Assembly (NCBI RefSeq): GCF_019977755.1
Contig: NZ_AP025144.1
Location: 3,472,001-3,536,000 of the forward strand
Source: Vibrio penaeicida
GTDB lineage: Bacteria; Pseudomonadota; Gammaproteobacteria; Enterobacterales; Vibrionaceae
Reading direction: 5' to 3'
DNA: 64,000 bases
The position numbers and the translations under genes were made by a program. Positions within the stretch are counted from its first letter, which is position 1. The number at the start of each line of letters is the position of its first letter. The notes below the pieces were generated by a model. It worked only from the letters and a program-made list of their open reading frames with translations, searched no databases and was not told the DNA's origin. Shown piece by piece: positions 60,259 to 64,000 of the stretch.

Positions 60259-61818
60259 TTATAGCACCAAGCGACGGATATCGCTCAGACAACCATTCAA
60301 GTAAGTGATGAAGCGCGCACCTTCTGCACCATCAATCACACGGTGGTCGTATGAAAGAGATAGTGGAAGCTGTAGGCGAGGTGTGAAATCTTTACCATTC
60401 CACACCGGCTTCATTTCAGACTTGGATACACCTAGGATTCCAACTTCTGGCGCATTTACGATAGGAGTAAACGCTGTTCCGCCGATACCGCCTAGGCTAG
60501 AAATTGTGAAACATCCGCCTTGCATATCACCAGCCGTCAGTTTGCCTGCACGTGCTTTCTTAGACACAGCCATTAGCTCTTCAGATAGCTCGTAAATGCC
60601 TTTCTTGTTTACATCTTTGAATACAGGAACAACAAGACCGTTTGGCGTATCAACCGCGATACCGACGTTCACGTATTTCTTAAGAATGATGCTTTCACCA
60701 TCTTCAGAAAGAGAAGAGTTGAATGCAGGGAACGCTTCTAGTGCTTTCGCTACTGCTTTCATGATGAACACAAGTGGCGTGATCTTCATGCCCGAATCTT
60801 TCTTAGCTTCGATTGCATTCTGCTCTTTACGGAATGCTTCTAGCTCAGTGATATCTGCGTTGTCCCACTGCGTAACGTGAGGGATCATCACCCAGTTACG
60901 GTGTAGATTTGCACCAGAAATCTTCTTAATCTTAGAAAGTTTCTGAACTTCAGTTTCACCAAACTTGCTGAAGTCAACTTTTGGCCAAGGAAGTAGACCT
61001 AACGCAGAACCATCGCCACTGCCTGAAGCAGCAGAGCCAGACTCTAGACGCTTAAGCGCATCTTTAACGTAAGACTGAACATCTTCTTTTAAGATGCGAC
61101 TCTTACGACCAGAACCTTTAACCTTAGATAGGTTTACGCCAAACTCACGAGCGAGACGACGAACAACTGGAGAAGCGTGAGCGTACTCGTTGTTCTCTTG
61201 GAAATCACCTGTAGATGCAGCTGGAGTCGCTTTTGGTGCTTCCGTTTTTGCTGGAGCCGCCGCAGGTGCAGCCGCTTCAGCTTGAGCAGGGGCTGCTGCA
61301 GGTGCTGGCGCCGCGCCTTCTACAACAAACGTCATGATTAGAGAGCCAGTCGACACTTTATCGCCAGCATTAATCTTGATCTCTTTTACTGTACCAGCGA
61401 ACGGTGCAGGAACTTCCATTGACGCTTTATCGCCTTCAACAGTGATAAGAGATTGCTCTTCTTCTACTGCATCGCCAACTGCAACCATAATTTCAGTAAC
61501 TTCAACTTCGTCGCCACCGATATCTGGAACATTAATTTCTTTCTCTACAGACGCAACAGGTGCTGCCGGCGCTGCTTCAGCCGCACCTTCTGCTTCAAAG
61601 ATCATGATCAAAGTGCCTGTGGTGACTGAATCACCTTCAGTCACTTTTATCTCTTTCACTACACCCGCTTGAGATGCAGGAACTTCCATAGAGGCTTTGT
61701 CGCCTTCTACAGTAATAAGGGATTGTTCTTCTTCGACCTTGTCGCCAACGCTTACAAGAATCTCAGTAACTTCAACCTCATCTGCACCAATGTCAGGTAC
61801 ATTAATTTCGATTGCCAT
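60259..61818 (-). CDS. aceF: Dihydrolipoamide acetyltransferase (E2) of pyruvate dehydrogenase
   Basis: AceF is the core of the pyruvate dehydrogenase complex, moving the acetyl group to CoA. The 519-residue protein has two lipoyl domains (about 1-75 and 93-170), each with the lipoylated Lys in [11 protein letters not shown]. An Ala/Pro-rich hinge follows, then a peripheral-subunit-binding domain (about 212-250, [17 protein letters not shown]) and a catalytic domain ending with [13 protein letters not shown]. coli AceF has three lipoyl domains; two are seen here. It follows aceE by 31 bp. Confidence 0.97.
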   Translation of the reverse strand: MAIEINVPDIGADEVEVTEILVSVGDKVEEEQSLITVEGDKASMEVPASQAGVVKEIKVTEGDSVTTGTLIMIFEAEGAAEAAPAAPVASVEKEINVPDIGGDEVEVTEIMVAVGDAVEEEQSLITVEGDKASMEVPAPFAGTVKEIKINAGDKVSTGSLIMTFVVEGAAPAPAAAPAQAEAAAPAAAPAKTEAPKATPAASTGDFQENNEYAHASPVVRRLAREFGVNLSKVKGSGRKSRILKEDVQSYVKDALKRLESGSAASGSGDGSALGLLPWPKVDFSKFGETEVQKLSKIKKISGANLHRNWVMIPHVTQWDNADITELEAFRKEQNAIEAKKDSGMKITPLVFIMKAVAKALEAFPAFNSSLSEDGESIILKKYVNVGIAVDTPNGLVVPVFKDVNKKGIYELSEELMAVSKKARAGKLTAGDMQGGCFTISSLGGIGGTAFTPIVNAPEVGILGVSKSEMKPVWNGKDFTPRLQLPLSLSYDHRVIDGAEGARFITYLNGCLSDIRRLVL

Positions 61819-61849
61819 TGCTTATCTACCTTCTAAATTAAGCGTTGTC

Positions 61850-64000
61850 TTATGCGTATAGCGGGTTTGTTTTTTCAGTGTCGATGTCGAACTTCTTAAT
61901 CGCTTCAACAACCACTGATTTCTCAACGTCACCGCGCTTCGCTAGTTCAGTTAGTGCCGCAACTACTACGTAACCTGCGTTCACTTCGAAGTGACGACGT
62001 AGGTTTTCACGGCTGTCTGAGCGACCGAAGCCGTCAGTACCAAGAACCTTGAAAGATTCAGCTGGAATGAACGCTCGAACTTGCTCAGAGTAGTTCTTCA
62101 TGTAATCCGTCGCAGCAATAGTTGGCTCATCACCAAGTACTGATGTGATGTATGGAACTTTCGCTTCTGCTTCAGGGTGAAGCATGTTGTAACGCTCTGC
62201 ATTCTGACCATCACGAGTTAGTTCGTTGAAAGAGGTTACAGAGAATACATCTGACGCCACACCGTACTCTTCACTTAGGATAGTCGCCGCTTTACGAACT
62301 TCGTTCATGATTGTGCCAGAGCTCAATAGCTGAACTTTAGACTTATCACCCGCGTAAGATTCAAGCTTGTAGATACCCTTACGAATGCCTTCTTCAGCGC
62401 CTTCAGGCATTGCTGGCATTGCGTAGTTTTCGTTCATTACGGTTAGGTAGTAGAACACGTTTTCTTGATCAGCACCGTACATGCGACGGATACCGTCTTG
62501 CATGATTACAGCAACTTCATAAGCAAACGTTGGGTCGTAAGAAATACAGTTAGGGATGGTGTTCGCCAATACGTGAGAATGACCATCTTCGTGCTGTAGA
62601 CCTTCACCATTCAATGTTGTACGACCAGCCGTTGCACCCAGTAGGAAGCCACGCGCTTGTTGGTCACCTGCCATCCACGCCATGTCGCCAACACGTTGGA
62701 AACCGAACATAGAGTAGTAGATGTAGAATGGGATCATTGGTAGGTCGTTGGTGCTGTATGACGTTGCAGCCGCAACCCAAGATGCCATTGAACCTAGCTC
62801 GTTGATACCTTCCTGTAGAACCTGACCAGAAGTCGCTTCTTTGTAGTAAGAAACAATGCCTTTATCTTCAGGCGTGTATTCTTGACCGTGCGGGTTGTAG
62901 ATACCGATCTGGCGGAATAGACCTTCCATACCAAATGTACGTGCTTCATCACAGATAATAGGTACAACGTTTTTGCCGATGCCTTTATTCTTAAGAAGAA
63001 TATTTAGCGTACGAACGTAGGCCATCGTTGTTGAGATTTCACGCTTTTGCTCGCTCAATAATGGGGCAAATTCTTCTAGCTCAGGAACCTTAAGCTCTTG
63101 AGTGAAGTTAGGCAGACGCTGCGGCGTGTAACCTTTTAGATCTTTACGACGTGCGTGAAGGTATTCGTATTCCGCTGAACCTTCTTCTAGTTTCAGGTAC
63201 GGAAGTTCTTTCACTGCGTCATCGGTTAAGATGTCTTGAAGACCTAGACGATCACGTAAATGAAGTACGTGAGTCATATCCATTTTCTTAACTTGGTGCG
63301 CGATGTTCTTACCTTCAGCCGCTTCACCCATGCCGTAACCTTTTACAGTCTTAGCTAGGATAACCGTTGGGCGACCGTTAGTTTCTGCTGCATTCTTGTA
63401 TGCTGCGTAAAGCTTAGATGACTCATGACCACCACGCTTAAGAGCGAAGATTTCGTCATCGGTCATATCTGCAACAAGTGCTGCTGTTTCTGGGTATTTA
63501 CCAAAGAAGTGCTCACGTACGTACGCGCCATCTTTCGACTTAAATGTTTGGTAGTCACCATCTACAGTCTCGTTCATCAGCTGCAGTAGTTTACCTGTCG
63601 TATCTTTAGCAAGTAGAGCATCCCAGTTGCTACCCCAGATAACTTTAACAACGTTCCAGCCAGCGCCCTTAAATAGACCTTCTAGCTCTTGGATGATGCT
63701 ACCGTTACCCATTACAGGTCCATCTAGGCGCTGAAGGTTACAGTTGATTAGGAAGCATAGGTTGTCTAGCTTCTCACGTGCTGCAAAAGATAGAGAACCA
63801 CGTGATTCTGGCTCATCCATCTCACCGTCGCCTAGGAAAGCGTATACACGTTGAGCAGAAGTATCTTTCAAGCCACGACCATCAAGGTACTTAAGGAAGC
63901 GCGCTTGATAGATTGCTGAAATTGGACCTAAGCCCATAGATACCGTTGGGAACTGCCAGAACTCAGGCATAAGTTTAGGGTGCGGGTATGATGGGATACC
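61850..64000 (-). CDS. aceE: Pyruvate dehydrogenase E1 component, 3' part
   Basis: AceE is the homodimeric, thiamine-diphosphate-dependent decarboxylase of the pyruvate dehydrogenase complex. The frame continues past the ATG at 63970 to the window edge (codons there read GIPSYPHPKL), so the gene is cut by the window and the Met at 63970 is internal. The visible 717 residues include the TPP motif GDGEMDEPES, the conserved HGQEYTPEDK region, QHEDGHSHVLANTIPNC in outline, and the C-terminal LGTDGFGRSDSRENLR. The pdhR-type regulator would lie outside. Confidence 0.97.
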   Translation of the reverse strand, partial: GIPSYPHPKLMPEFWQFPTVSMGLGPISAIYQARFLKYLDGRGLKDTSAQRVYAFLGDGEMDEPESRGSLSFAAREKLDNLCFLINCNLQRLDGPVMGNGSIIQELEGLFKGAGWNVVKVIWGSNWDALLAKDTTGKLLQLMNETVDGDYQTFKSKDGAYVREHFFGKYPETAALVADMTDDEIFALKRGGHESSKLYAAYKNAAETNGRPTVILAKTVKGYGMGEAAEGKNIAHQVKKMDMTHVLHLRDRLGLQDILTDDAVKELPYLKLEEGSAEYEYLHARRKDLKGYTPQRLPNFTQELKVPELEEFAPLLSEQKREISTTMAYVRTLNILLKNKGIGKNVVPIICDEARTFGMEGLFRQIGIYNPHGQEYTPEDKGIVSYYKEATSGQVLQEGINELGSMASWVAAATSYSTNDLPMIPFYIYYSMFGFQRVGDMAWMAGDQQARGFLLGATAGRTTLNGEGLQHEDGHSHVLANTIPNCISYDPTFAYEVAVIMQDGIRRMYGADQENVFYYLTVMNENYAMPAMPEGAEEGIRKGIYKLESYAGDKSKVQLLSSGTIMNEVRKAATILSEEYGVASDVFSVTSFNELTRDGQNAERYNMLHPEAEAKVPYITSVLGDEPTIAATDYMKNYSEQVRAFIPAESFKVLGTDGFGRSDSRENLRRHFEVNAGYVVVAALTELAKRGDVEKSVVVEAIKKFDIDTEKTNPLYA

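Noticed and set aside
63930..64000. aceE apparently starting at an ATG at 63970
   Set aside because: The frame is open to the window edge with residues that match the AceE interior, so the gene is simply cut by the window.

Overview
This is a stretch of a Vibrio chromosome (Gammaproteobacteria, probably the larger chromosome). The genus call rests on a LuxR/HapR/OpaR-type quorum-sensing master regulator beside hpt and the pyruvate dehydrogenase genes, a division/cell-wall cluster without ddlB between murC and ftsQ, a cytochrome bc1 operon behind rplM-rpsI, and gspAB beside cca. I do not assign a species. Nearly all genes are intact and close to their usual family lengths, so this is mostly ordinary core genome.

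Layout. 1-423: 3' part of dciA. 507-1940: a complete IS3-family (IS150-group) insertion sequence. 1973-18541 (minus strand, read right to left): rsmH-ftsL-ftsI-murE-murF-mraY-murD-ftsW-murG-murC-ftsQ-ftsA-ftsZ-lpxC, the peptidoglycan/division cluster ending in the first committed step of lipid A synthesis. 18739-19131: RNase P RNA. 19237-23540: rsmI diverging from lpoA-yraN-diaA-dolP. 23650-28620 (minus): rplM-rpsI, petABC (cytochrome bc1), sspAB. 28878-33499: zapE diverging from zapG, then the periplasmic proteases degQ and degS. 33590-40543 (minus): nudF-yqiB-cpdA-yqiA and parE-parC. 40768-42072: tolC. 42157-48254 (minus): hldE, glnE and a chemoreceptor gene. 48605-52385: a CYTH/CHAD triphosphatase diverging from a DUF47 protein and a PiT phosphate permease. 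52551-57560: an SH3 membrane protein, gspAB, cca, hpt. 57815-58426: the luxR/hapR homologue. 58581-64000 (minus): lpdA, aceF and the 3' part of aceE.

The most interesting signals are small. (1) The insertion sequence sits in the loop of what was a perfect 12-bp bidirectional terminator between the convergent dciA and lpxC genes. (2) The same element carries a near-perfect hairpin that would bury the transposase ribosome-binding site in any transcript arriving from lpxC, an apparent guard against outside transcription. (3) The LuxR/HapR homologue has Gln instead of the usual Pro in the NYFPTRED segment after its recognition helix. (4) A strong terminator-like hairpin lies between a likely sspA promoter and the sspA gene. 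(5) yqiA and cca are best started at TTG codons behind strong Shine-Dalgarno sequences. I found no new multi-gene system, CRISPR array, prophage or defence island.
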